Assembly: GCA_026686845.1 (NCBI GenBank)
Contig: JAIVEN010000012.1
Coordinates: forward strand, 26,600,501 to 26,664,500
DNA: 64,000 nucleotides
Source: Adenanthera pavonina
Lineage: Eukaryota; Streptophyta; Magnoliopsida; Fabales; Fabaceae
Direction: 5' to 3'
How positions within the stretch are numbered: position 1 is the first letter of the stretch; every line of letters begins with the position of its first letter. Position numbers and translations under genes: made by a program. This document shows, piece by piece, positions 1 to 12,600 of this stretch. The notes under the pieces are model-generated. The model did not search any database. It saw only the letters and a list, made by a program, of their open reading frames with translations, and was not told the origin of the DNA.

Positions 1-46
1 ATTTAGCCATTCTAAGGTCAACAAGGGCAGTTTTTTTCACCTTGTT

Positions 47-578
47 GGGGGGGGGGGCCTATAAAAGAGCAACCTTCCCAGACAGAGAGAAAGAGTCATA
101 GAGAGACTTAGAGAGATATAAAGGGGTTGCAGAAAGCAGTAAGAGAAGAACCTTGTAAAGCCCGTCATTGTGAGCAAGGTTTCTCATTATTCTCTCCGTT
201 CAGCTCCAAATTCCCATTTTTTCTCGTTTTGTAATTTATGTTTTTTTTTTTGCCATGATATCTATGTAGCTGCTATCTATTCCTCCTATCCACATCTTCG
301 CTTACGCTTCATACCAGAAACCATCACTCTACATTGTCTGTATTGTTGTGGCAATCATTCTTAGTTTTGTCAGAGCAAAGGGAAGTGGGTCTTAGTATAA
401 ATAACCCCAGTGGTAGTGGTGCTACATATCTTTGTCTGTCTAGGATGCGTTATTGTCTTTGTTATTTCTTAGTACTAAACTACTATCTGTGTTTCTACTT
501 GTTCTCTGCATTTTGACAAGGACAAGTACTGAAGGACCAGCTTTGCGTGGGGACTATCGTAAAAACTAAGAAGGAAGA
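47..578 (+). promoter_or_regulatory. CTP synthase core promoter and 5' leader
   Basis: A TATA box (CCTATAAAAG, 58-67) directly follows an 11-base G run (47-57). Transcription would be expected to begin near 90-100, just before GA-rich leader sequence. The leader probably has an intron: a pyrimidine-rich stretch ends in a plausible acceptor near 520, and candidate donors lie near 152 and 170. The short open frames in this stretch look like nothing but leader sequence. The coding start at 579 is fixed by the conserved N-terminus of CTP synthase. Confidence 0.6.
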
Positions 579-3500
579 ATGAAGTACGTCTTGGTGACAG
601 GTGGTGTTGTCAGTGGACTCGGGAAAGGGGTCACGGCTAGTAGTATTGGGCTCCTCCTCAAGGCTAGTGGTCTTCGAGTTACTTCAATCAAGATTGGTAT
701 TTTTCTTGTTCTCATTCTTCTTTAAATTGAAGTCTCGCATTCTTTTTAAAGAAAAAAATGGTGGTTGGAAAATACAGGAGGAATTCAGAAGGCCATTGAA
801 ACATCGGGGGGAGAATATTTTTATAAAATTTTCCTTCGATTTAACTTTATATATAAAATTTACCATCTGTTTGATTGACTGAATGGGTAACCAACGTGAC
901 CGTTTCCTTGATTGCTTGGGGTTTCATATGAAAGAACTCTTGTTTGTTGAAAAAATAAAAGGGGCTTCCTTGTCTGATATGCAGAGGTGCTGTTTGCTTT
1001 GTCTAAGCTGATGTATCTCCTTATTTGTTTTTATCGCTTTGATATTTTCTTGTTTGCTTATGGAGACACTGAGCTTCATGCCTTCTGTTCATTTTCTCAT
1101 AGAAATGCTCTTTTGCATCAAAGAAGGCAGCACAAAATTTTAGCTGAGCCATCCTATATGCAATTAATAACCCTTCTTTCTCTGAAAATTATTGTTAGGT
1201 AGTGTATGATAATGCAGTTTATTCTAAATTGTGCTTATTGTGTTTAAACTCACCTGTCACATGCAGACCCCTACCTGAATACTGATGCTGGGACAATGTC
1301 TCCTTTTGAGCATGGGGAGGTTTATGTCTTAGACGATGGTGGTGAGGTAAATGGAATTAGCTTGCTGTTATTTGCATATGACAGAGTGCAAATTGTTACT
1401 TCCTTTGTATGTATAAAATGCACTCTTGAGACTGTATCTATATCTTCAATCCCTTTTTGGTGTTGAAGGTTGACCTTGATCTGGGAAATTATGAGCGTTT
1501 CTTGGATATCAAATTAACCCGTGACAACAATATCACTACTGGAAAAATATATCAGGTAACTGAACTCCCTATCCCTTTATTTCTAAAAATATATTTTATT
1601 TCATTTCTAACTTGCTATGGCTATATTTTCTTTTTATTATCATTTTTAAATTTTTTTTTTAATGCATACCAGTCTGTTATTGAAAAGGAGAGAAGAGGGG
1701 ATTATCTGGGAAAGACTGTCCAGGTGTGTTTAATATCACAGATTGTCCCCTTAAAGTTACCTGCAGTGTTACTTGTTCTTTGGTTTCATATTCACCCTTT
1801 CGTTTTTTGTAGGTTGTTCCACACATAACAGATGCCATCCAAGATTGGATACAGCGGGTAGCAAAGATACCAGTCGATGGAAAAGAAGGACCTGCTGATG
1901 TTTGTGTTATTGAATTGGGTGGAACAATAGGTAAAATTGGTATTGTCAGAACAAACTTGAATTAATACTTAAGCAGTATCTTTTTTAGGGGTGGACTATT
2001 ATAACTCCACTCAAATTATGCCATGTATTATTTTTTAAAACTGTGGGTGAGGTGTGAGCAGAAATTTATTTATTTTTCTACACAGCAAATTATGTTATGG
2101 AAGAGTTTCGATTTTAGCAGTACTGTGAAAATTTAGTAGAACCTCTTTATTGTGATTGCTAAATTTAAGAATACTTTTTTTATTATGTAGGTGATATTGA
2201 GTCGATGCCTTTTATTGAGGCACTAGGCCAATTTTCGTACCGCGTAGGTAATGTTTGCTGTGTTCGAACCTTGTAGTTTACTGATTCTTGTGCTTTTATA
2301 TTTTCTTCTCTAAAGCCATTTTGCTTCTTTTACTCCTTCTTATTATAGGCCCTGGCAACTTCTGTTTGGTTCATGTCAGCCTGGTCCCTGTTCTTAATGT
2401 TGTTGGTGAACAGGTATACTGAATGATACATGTAATTGTCATCCATTTGATGCTTATATATGCTAATCAAAATTAAGTAAGAAGTGAAAATAATTTAGTT
2501 TAATCAGTCAAGTATAAGATTGAGAAATTTGGTTTATGTTAATTGTTTTGGATCTATGATTTAACATAGCCAAGGGCATCTTGTCTGATGGTATAAGCAA
2601 TTTAATATTTTCTTTACGTACTTATTGAAAGTTTTAATGTGCAGAAAACAAAACCAACTCAGCACAGTGTCCGTCAACTTAGAGGACTTGGTTTGACCCC
2701 TGATATTCTAGCTTGTCGCAGCTCAAAGGTGTTTGCCCTTGTTTTTTCCTTTCATTCTGTTAATTCCATGGAATAGTGGTCTAAAAAATATAAATTTTCT
2801 TGTCTTTGCCAGGAGCTTGAGGAGAATGTTAAGGAAAAATTGTCTCAGTTTTGCCATGTGCCGGTAATATGACATATGCTGACATTTTTCTCCTTGCTTT
2901 TCTCCTGAATCTAATACATCTTCTCTAAGCAAGCTTTTTTGTTTGCAGTTATCGAACATAGTTGATCTTCATGATGTTCCAAACATTTGGCACATTCCTT
3001 TGTTATTAAGAGTAAGTAATTTTATAGTTCTTTTGGAACTGTTTTCTGTGGTTGTCTTCTTGTACTAGTGGAACCTCTTTTAAATTCTCTCTTTTATTTA
3101 ATGATTTAATTAATGTAATAGAATAATAGATATCTTACTACTTTCTTGTATAGTTGTTTTGAGTTATTTTTTCCCCATTCGAATTCATCAACTGATTAAT
3201 TTTTACAAGATCCCGAACTTTTTATTCTGATTATATTTTCTGTAATAAATAGGATCAGAAGGCACATGAGGCGATCTTCAAAGCATTAAACCTGACAAGG
3301 TATGTTTGACAAACTCATTTTGTATATGGTGGATAGCCTCTTCCCTTTAAAAATTCCTAGTGGCGGTGGTTTGATGTTCTGGGAAGCTTTATTTTATTTT
3401 TCTGTAGCTGTTTGGTTATGTTTTCTGTCGTGCCGTTAATGTCCCTTTTATTTGCAGTGTTGCTGCTGAGCCTAACTTGGAGGAGTGGACCGCTAGAACA

Positions 3501-6500
3501 AAAGTTTATAACACATTGAAAGAACCTGTGCGTCTCAATAAATTATATAAAATATGAGATAAATGAATTGATATTCGTTTCTCTATACTGCCAAATATTT
3601 AGCTTACAACTATCTTATACTGCCCAGGTTAGAATTGCAATGGTAGGAAAATACACCAGCCTTTCAGATGCTTATCTTTCTGTTTTAAAGGTATATTTTT
3701 CAATATTGATTTGCCATGTCTAATTGTAACGCTTATAAATTTCTGTTTACTCTTGCATTCTTTGCGACTTGTGATTTTAATACTTCATTTCACTAGGAAT
3801 CATGAGTTTCTCCTCTAAAGTATTATTATCAGCCTGTACTCAACCTTTATTTCCTGCAATTTTTATATGTTTTAATAAGCAGCTCATCTTCTGTGTTCTC
3901 ATTTTATTATCTACCATAGATAGACGTTGCATGGCTTATCGGTCAGTTACATCTATGGATCCATAGCAACCCATTAGTATCTGATGCAGGGAAGCTTGAA
4001 ATTAAACACTATTCAGGGAGAGTTGCTGGAGGATTTATATTTAAGCATCAAGGATCAAAGAAGATTAGGATTTCTATACTGTGGGAAACAACACGACTAC
4101 AATTGGATATTTAAGAAATTATGCTGCTATAGAGTTTTGGTCTTGAAGACATTTGTGACTATCTAAAGGTCATTAAATTTCATTAGTGTTGGTAGTCACA
4201 AATTAAGACAAAATTATGCTACAAAAAAGATGATGAGCTGCGGTTCAGCTGCTCTCTCATTATTGTTGTATTCTTGCAACTCCACGCATAATGTCAGAAG
4301 CAAAGCATTTGAGTGCATAGTTATAGAGATTTCTATTTCTAATAAAAGCCACTGAGGAAATGTATTTCATGATATATTCTCTGACATCTTCATGGAATAT
4401 GGCCTATCCCTATGTGACTAAGTTCTATCTCAATTATGACCTTATTTGCTTCCTTGTCTGCATTTATCTTTTCTCATGTCATCATTTGATGTTCGCTGCA
4501 TAGACAGAAACTACTTTAAGATGCATATAATAATCAATCAATAAGGTGCATGGCTTTGTGCATGTATTGGCAGTGAATTTGCTGTGAACTCTGCTATATC
4601 ATAATGTATATATAAAACTTGCCTTTTTTGTGCAGGCACTTTTGCATGCTTCTGTTGCTTGTAACCGTAAACTTATTGTGGACTGGATTTCGGCTGGGGA
4701 TCTTGAAGATGCTACATATAAGGAGGTGATTTTTTGTCTTTCTACTGTACTGCATATGTTGGTTAACAGTTTGCCACATCTCAGAGGATTAATTTACTTC
4801 TTGCAGGATCCTAATGCACATAGAACAGCTTGGGGTCTTTTGAAGGTTATCCTACTGCTTCCACATTCTGATTTTTTCAGTTTTCTTTTTTTCTTTTTTG
4901 GATAGTTTTCTTTCTCTAATGTTACTGTAAGTTGTACAACATATATTTTAATGTTACTGGATTTCCATTGCAGGGCGCTAACGGAGTTCTGGTTCCTGGG
5001 GGTTTTGGTGATAGAGGGGTGCAAGGGAAAATCCTTGCTGCTAAGTATGCTCGAGAAAATAATGTTCCATATCTGGGTATTTGCCTGGGGATGCAAATTG
5101 CTGTCATTGAGTTTGCACGATCTGTTCTAGGTCTGCATGATGCCAATAGCACAGAATTTGATTCTGAAACGAAGACCCCTTGCGTCATATTTATGCCAGA
5201 GGTATATTTTATTATTATCTAAATCTTCCTTTTGGAATCTAGTTAACCTGGATTATATTCTATTGATAGTGCTCAAAGACTCATATGGGAGGGACCATGC
5301 GTCTTGGTTCAAGGAGGACTTACTTCCAGGTTGCGGACTGCAAATCTGCTAAGCTGTAAGAACTAAGAACCAGCTCAAGTTTACATACTTGCATATACAC
5401 GAAATAATACATACATATGATTCCATCTCCTAAGAGGATGGCATGATCTATTGCTTGATATTGGTTTATGTGACCATCATAATAGATTGTTTAAAACTGG
5501 CATTTTAGGGACCCTCACCACCTAATGATTAGGCATATACGTATAATACTACTATTTGGAATTGTACACAGGTATAATAATGCAAGTTTTATTGATGAGC
5601 GACATCGGCATAGATATGAGGTAAATTAATGGTTTCATGCTGAGACCTTCTTTTTGGATCAAGATGCAACGACAGTCACTTGAAACAATTTGTAATGCCA
5701 TACAGGTTAATCCTGATATGATATCACAGCTGGAGAATGCAGGCATGTCTTTTGTTGGCAAAGATGAAAGTGGGAGGCGCATGGAGGTTTGTATTTTCAT
5801 GAATCCCTAGTGGTGTTGATCTCAGTATTATCCCACAAATTAATAATTTTAATCTTGGTAAATATATGCTTTGATAAAAGTGCAGATAGTTGAACTTCCT
5901 GGTCATCCTTTCTTTATTGGCGTTCAGTTTCACCCCGAGTTCACATCCAGGCCAGGGAAACCTTCCCCACCCTTCTTAGGTACTTGTCCAGAGAGTTACT
6001 TAGCGTCTTTTGACAATAAAATTTATTTATTGATATTGTTTATTCAAGCATGCGATACACTCGTTAATATGGTTATTCTTGATGAACACTTTCTGAGGAT
6101 TTACCTTTTACTTACAAGTGTCCAAATTTGTAATTGGAGTTGTCTTTTGGCTTTTGCAATCATGCTAGTCTTCTGCCATATCAGATGGCTATTCTTTTCA
6201 TGCCTTTCATTAGGGCTGATCCATACATGTAACACAGTTGGATGCATTTTCTCAGTTATAAACCTGTGTATAATGGATATTTCGAGCTTGGTCAAAGGTT
6301 TTAGTTTTTCTATTTATTTTTGCTGACTAAGTCTTTCTGCTAATCCTATGCAAATTTTTGCAAGATAAGTTTTCTTGTTTGTCAATGGTACATTATGGAA
6401 TCATTTCATGAATTCATAAAATGGTGCTGTAACAGCTTGAAGGGATTCTTAGACTGTTATTCCTATAAATCTTAGTCTGAGATGATTGTGTTAACATATT

Positions 6501-7617
6501 GTCTTGGGTAGACTTGGTGCCATAAAAAGCATGTTTGCCATGGCTATTCATAATCGGTTTGGTCTACCAATCTTTAATAAACAAAGTCTACTCAGAATTT
6601 TCTTACTGTGATATTATGTTCTATCAACCATATTGATCTCTTATAGATGTACACAAAAAAAGGTGAGCAAACAAGTGTTCTGGAAAGAAAAATGACAACT
6701 ACCCTCTTTTGGTCCTAAAAATGGTGTAATGTCGCTAGTTTCTTTAGTGACAAAAAGTATGATTTTGTTTCAATTTCATCCTTCTAGAGGTACCCAAATG
6801 ATAATATTCAATCTTTTTGAGGATCGATTATTCTATGGGGTTGAACAAAATCCCATTCCCAAGTAAAAAAATGATACAAAAAATCCATGAAGTATTAAAT
6901 TGATAATGACATAATCTTTTGAGGACCAAAATAGGGGATGTGTTGAAAGAAGAGTAAAAACTTAGGGCCTGTTTGATAATGTTTTCTGTTTTATTGTTCT
7001 GAGAATAGTTTTGTAAAACTGTTTTCGAGAATAAGTTTTGAAAATAAAAAAATAAAAAAATCTGTTTAAATAATTATTCTCAAAATCATAACTAGTGAGT
7101 GATAGATGAGTTATTCAAATTTTATAACTTTACCATTAATGAGGTGGATATTTCTCACATTTCCTTGTGTTTTCTAGAATAAAAACTATAAAACAACTTA
7201 AAGGTGTTCTAAGTTTTCTGTTTTTTTGTTTTTCTATTTTCCAGAACAGTTTATAAAAAACAGATTTACCAAACAAGTTTTCTGAGTTTTCTGTTTCCGA
7301 AAACAAAAAAACTGTTTTCAGAAAAAGAACCTTCTTAGTTTTTCCTCAGACCAATAGTGGCTTTCTGTAAACTAAACGTCTTACTATGTGAAGCAGGGTT
7401 AATAACAGCAGCATGTGAACCAAGGACTGTTCTACCAACAAGCAATGGCTACACCAGTAAGTTGAGTAACGGGAAACATAGCAACGGATATAGCAATGGG
7501 CATTCGCCAATTTTGAAAGCTCACCACAATGGAAATGGGTTCAAACCTTCCAATGGTTCCTTAAATGGTGTGTATGCCAATGGCGGCAATGGACGATACG
7601 TGGATGGAAGCTGGTAA
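579..7617 (+). CDS. CTP synthase (glutamine-hydrolysing), 21 coding exons
   Basis: Makes CTP from UTP, ATP and glutamine, the last step of pyrimidine nucleotide synthesis, in the cytosol. Exons: 579-696, 1267-1346, 1469-1555, 1673-1723, 1813-1930, 2191-2247, 2349-2413, 2645-2728, 2813-2863, 2949-3011, 3253-3299, 3458-3527, 3628-3690, 4636-4725, 4807-4845, 4974-5201, 5270-5355, 5572-5620, 5706-5786, 5886-5979, 7397-7617. They join in frame to 613 aa. The synthase domain opens with the P-loop GGVVSGLGKG (residues 8-17). The class I glutamine amidotransferase domain has its nucleophile in LGICLGMQ (Cys398) and the rest of the triad in QFHPEF (His525, Glu527). Both active sites look intact. After about residue 550 the protein ends in an Asn/Gly/Ser-rich tail encoded by the last exon, which lies behind a 1.4-kb intron carrying a MITE. 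Family identity is certain; the isoform is not known. Confidence 0.97.
6967..7277. mobile_element. MITE in the last intron of CTP synthase
   Basis: About 310 bp in the last intron, bounded by imperfect inverted repeats of about 40 bp. The left end begins CCTGTTTGATAATGTTTTC and the right end, reversed, begins CTTGTTTGGTAAATCTG; both run on to TGTTCTG followed by a GAAAATAG-like stretch. The interior is AT-rich with no coding capacity. The ends resemble the GGGCCTGTTTGG class common in plant hAT-type MITEs. I could not fix a target duplication, so the superfamily is tentative. Confidence 0.6.
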
Positions 7618-9629
7618 TCATGATCTGGATCTGCTTCTTCTTCTTACCTATAATAATCTTTGCTATAAATTTCTCGAAGGGCTTTCTTTTGGCGTGTCCT
7701 CGGTTACTCTGTACAGTTAATGAGCGGGTAGAGAGATCTTTTAGCTCTAAAGGGAGGGACTTGGGACTTGTCTCCAGCGTGAAGAAAATTTTGAGTCTAA
7801 CAGCATTTATGTTTTCCAAAAGTATAGGGGCTAAAGGTGTAAAATTACCCTTGCAACCAAAAGCGTCTTGTTTTACTGAGTGGCCATTGGGTTGAAGGAG
7901 AGAATGTACACTGTTCTCCAGTAGATGTTATGAACAATGGACTCGGATTCTGTTTGGTTTAATGATATTTGTTGACAATGAAATCATATCTTTCGTGTTA
8001 TTAATGGTCCATTCATGCTGTGGCAAGAACTATACATAATGTTTTAGCTGGTATACTTGTTTTTGTGAGCTTTTATCTGCTATATGCACCAGTTAACTGC
8101 ACAGAGATTATGTAGATTTCTGAACTAGAGGGGAAAAAAGGCCTCCAGCTATTTGCCGTGAATTAGGAGTATTTTCCCTAACAGAAGGAACTAATTTGTT
8201 TTAAGGTATTGAGAGATTTAATTAGATTTATTTCATACACGAAAGACTGAAAATCAAATTTTCAACAAGATAAAAATTCTAGCTATTTTCAGTGACGTTA
8301 GAGTAGTAATAATATTTCATTCACAGAGGCAAGCAAAACAACAAACGAGAAGCTGAAGTTGAAGAAAGCACATGCTGTAATAAATTATTTGACTCAGCAG
8401 TGAAAAATTCAATAAAGCCATTTGTTTCTTTCCTCGTTTTTTATTCTCGTAATCGACACCTAAAATTTACGGACATCTGGTCCGAGTCCTAAGCAAAATT
8501 GTCTCTGCCATTGCCGGCAAATAGTATATTAAACTTGTTTCATAAGATTCTGACAGATTACACAGCATGTGTCTTTTATTTCAACGAATTCTAATATGGA
8601 TTTTTTCTTGACAGAATTTCTGGCCACTCCATTTTCAGGCGCATATATGTGCGTGTGTGTAGCCGCACTATATGTAAACTTCTATAAATAATACAGCCCA
8701 CCTCAAAGTATTAACCCCTCAATTTATGCTTCTAGAATGTAATGAAAAATTGAATTAATAATATTGAGATTAAAGATGAATTTATTGATAGAGTGATTAT
8801 TAGTCACTGTTCATACAAAGATGTCTTATTTTACACACAAAATCATAACTATGCCATGTGGAGTCCTAGTAGCATTCTTTTGACCATGTAAAAATGTAGG
8901 ACAAATATTTTACTTTCTTAAAATTATTATAATTATTATTATTAGTTTGCATTCCTTTTTTTTTTTTAATTTTGTATAGCAAATAGACCTCACTTGTGAT
9001 ACATTTTCATGTTAAAAGTCCAATGATTGACAAGATTGTCAAGAAATTACAAGCTTCTCTTCCTATTGGCTTTTCACATTTTCAAGAGGGAAATTTATAG
9101 AATAAATCTTGAATTTCCAACTCAAAAAATGATTTACACATTAAAATTTAATTTAGAATATTTCAAACGCCTCAACCCCATCAAGCTTGACCATTTCAGT
9201 TCAATTCCTTTCCTTCCTGGGAAGATGCACCAAAAGACCCAAACCTCACCACAGAATGAGCTCATGATAATCATTAATCAGTCAGACTTTAGTGTTGAGA
9301 GACTTCAGAAAATCTCTCAAGAACCAAGCAGGAAAAAAAAAAACAATAAAAACATCCTTCAAATGTTTATGAAATTTAAAACCGTTAGTCTTCTTGCATT
9401 GGGGGAAAAAACCGTTAGCCTTCCAACTAAGAACATGTCATTAATGCAATAGAAATCCCACAACTCTCAATCAACCTGGATATGGAAAGCTTGAATGTAA
9501 TAGCAGCTACTTGAAGGCAAGAAGACATCAAAAAACTGGCACAAATATTCATATCATTCAATGAATTTGAAGCATAAAGGCAAAGCAGCCAAACAAGGCA
9601 ATCAGTTTTGAACCAAGAGCTCTGAAAAA
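7618..9629. other. Convergent intergenic region between CTP synthase and ABCD2
   Basis: Holds the 3' UTR of CTP synthase (to roughly 8000) and, at the far end, the 3' UTR of the ABC transporter on the other strand. The middle is AT-rich with homopolymer runs and a few short open frames with no recognisable family and no supporting context. I see no gene or mobile element here. Confidence 0.6.
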
Positions 9630-12600
9630 TCATGAGGATAGACATCTAATGGATTCAATGCACCAATTTAGCTCTTTACTGTTAAAATTCACCGTGGATA
9701 TGCGTAAGATCCTGTTGTGGTAGTCGCATAAGGTTTGTCTGTGCCCAATGCTGATGTATGTTATACCTGCTGCTCTAATCTTCTGGTACAAATGAAACTG
9801 TAAAGCCAAAACACAAACAAAATGAACTTCTTTAATGAAGATTGTCTTTTAGCTCCATGCAGTGAGTTAAGCTAGTTCTGAAATTTAAATTATGAGACAA
9901 GAAAAACCAAGTAATTTTTTGGGGTTGAATAAAAAAATACTTAACAAAAGTATAACAAGCCTGAAAAGGCATTCTCATGATAGGTCAGCATTACCTAAAC
10001 CTAACACCTTAAGTTTTTAAAATGAAGCAGTCCTAGACATCTCCATTTGTTCTTAACAGGTCCTTAGCCTCAGTTTTCACCAAAAAATTTGAGGAGGTGA
10101 GGGCATATGAGTACAATAAATGCCAGCACGAAGCATTGTAATTTGTCCATCCAATTGGATAACAAAAACTTCTGATGATAACTTGAAGATATGTCAAATA
10201 AAAATTGAAATTTATCAATACCTCATTGCGTTCATCAAGGGCACTTGTGGATTCATCCAATAAAACCAACTGAGGTTTTGAAAGCAAGATGCGGGCAAAA
10301 GCAAGTCGTTGCTGCTCTCCTAGAGAGAGAACACTTGACCATTCATGTATTGAATCCAAGCTGAAACGTGCCAACAAATAGCCAAGGTTAACATCCTCTA
10401 AGACCGTTATCAACTCATCAGTCATTGGACACCTAGGTTCTTCATTCTTGTTTTCAGAGTTTGGTGATTTCATGAAGAAAGGAAGCACGCCTGAAGAAGA
10501 AGTCAAAACAACCTCAATCAGTGAGCATCCCAGCCAATCTTTTCCAGTCTTCTAATTATATAATATTAATCTATCAGCTTAAAAAATTATTCAGTTAATG
10601 CAGTTCCCATACGATATTCTCGTTTAATCACAACATTGAATAGCATTTACATAACAGTTCTGTGATTAATTAAGCTGTTCACTACAACCTAAAAGGTAAT
10701 ATTCAGAGTTGATCAATCTCACAGCAGTTGTCTTAGTCATAAAGTTTGGACACTCATTAAGGATGAAACACGTGCACGAGAACATAAATTAATTGTAGTT
10801 CACCTTTCAGTTATGGGTTGATTATCTATGACAAAAAAATAAATAAATCGTGGCATCATAATAAAAAAAATTAGGCGGTTAAGGAAAATTAACATGATAT
10901 GACATACTTTTTGATTTAGCTCTATCAGATATAGGGATTGCATTGTCAGCCCATGTTGGATAGAGTAATTGTTGACGAAGAGTCCCCAAAACCATATATG
11001 GCCTTTGAGGAAGAAAAAATTTTTTGGAATTCTTGTTGTCTTCAGATTTTCTATGTATTTCACATGCATCAGGTGCAGTATATACTGTCGGAGTATTCAC
11101 ATCTGAACAAATGGGTTGCTGAGAAGTTTGGTCATTTTTCTCATAATATGTGATTTTTCCGGTTCCAGTACTCCATAGACCAGCCATAGCTCTTAACAAA
11201 GAAGTCTTGCCAGTACCACTTGGTCCAATTATCTGTAAAATTGGTTATATTAAAAATGCAATTTTACAGCCATAAAATGTTACCAACTTAACCAAGCAAA
11301 ATACCAAAATAAATTGCTGACCAGTAAATGATCCTTCTCCTTGATTGTTAATGACAAATCTCTAATAAGTATGACTCCACTTGGGGTCTTCAAAGTCAAA
11401 TTTTTTATCTCCAATAATGTTTCAATTTTTTCTGGGGGGTTCAATCCATTGGATTCCAATACAGATGAACTTTTCGAACATTTGTAAGCAACAAATATCT
11501 CTTCCAAGGTATCAGAGTGTACTTTAGAGCTGCTGCTACCGTCCAAAACATCATCAAATTCACCTGCATATGCAATACGCAGACGGCCTTCATCAGTGTT
11601 TACTTCCTATGTTCAAATCAACAGACCTAACTGGTAAAGCATCTCATTTCCCATGTTCTGTATATAGCATGAGTGCATGATGACTAATATCCTGCAAACA
11701 ATATGAGAGTAACTAAACAAATTCACAATAAGTAGACGGATAAAAAAGAAAACAGTTAACAAACCATACATAAGACTATTGATAGAATAAATGGATATCA
11801 TGAGGACTGAAGAATATAACTACTTTACTACAACAGAAAATGCAGTATAAAGAAGAGTACAATGATTAAAAAAAATGCAAGATTTATCTGCAGAGTAAAA
11901 GTGCATTCACTTATTTATGTTTACATCTTTCACAAAATCCACATACATATAGTGATGGGAAAGATAAGGAATTAAAAAAAACCATACCAAGCCGATTAAT
12001 AACAGCAGAAAATGCACTTATAGCTTGAAACTTGTACACAATAAGGGAAAAGTCCTCAAGGATGTGATTAAAAGCAGAAATTGACTGATTGATCACACCA
12101 ATTTCAATTTTTCCTGAAAAATACATGGGTGCAACAACGGCAGCAGGAAGAATTTGAATAAGATGGCGGTAGCCTTTGGTGAAGAACTGCAGATTTCTAG
12201 AAGAGATCAGCAATTGCTGCAAAGTAAGAAATATAGAAGTTCCGTCATTCATCAGCACATCATCGTACGCTAAAGGATGAAACTGCATCATATAAATTAC
12301 AACTAGAATTTCAATACTAAAAAGGAAAAGAAGGGATGGAGAAAAGGGGTTGCATTGGTATTCCACTGAGTTGACCAATTCCCAAATTTCAGCCAGTCCA
12401 CATTATTGATGGCTGAGGTTGACTAATCCAAATTCAAGGGCTTTAACCGCAATGGTTCCCAGTTAATCAGCTCAAGCCAGTTGGTCTCTAGGAAGCATGG
12501 ACACAAACATTGCAATGCAAAAAAAATCTTAAGTGTCTAAATGTAGTTTCAAATGTAGAGTCATCTAATAAGAGGGTCCAACATATGTCAGATATGGACA

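Noticed and set aside
2255..2275. tRNA T-loop-like GTTCGAACC
   Set aside because: No matching acceptor stem, D-arm or anticodon arm around it; it is intron sequence of CTP synthase.
3984..4166. Extra exon in the 0.95-kb intron 13 of CTP synthase
   Set aside because: Exons 13 and 14 join in frame across a conserved boundary (LSVLK to ALLHASVACNRK), and the frame here has no CTP synthase similarity.
9027..9452. 141-codon plus-strand frame between CTP synthase and ABCD2
   Set aside because: Low-complexity Lys/Asn-rich translation of AT-rich DNA with no recognisable domain; lies just downstream of the ABCD2 stop, likely its 3' flank on the other strand.
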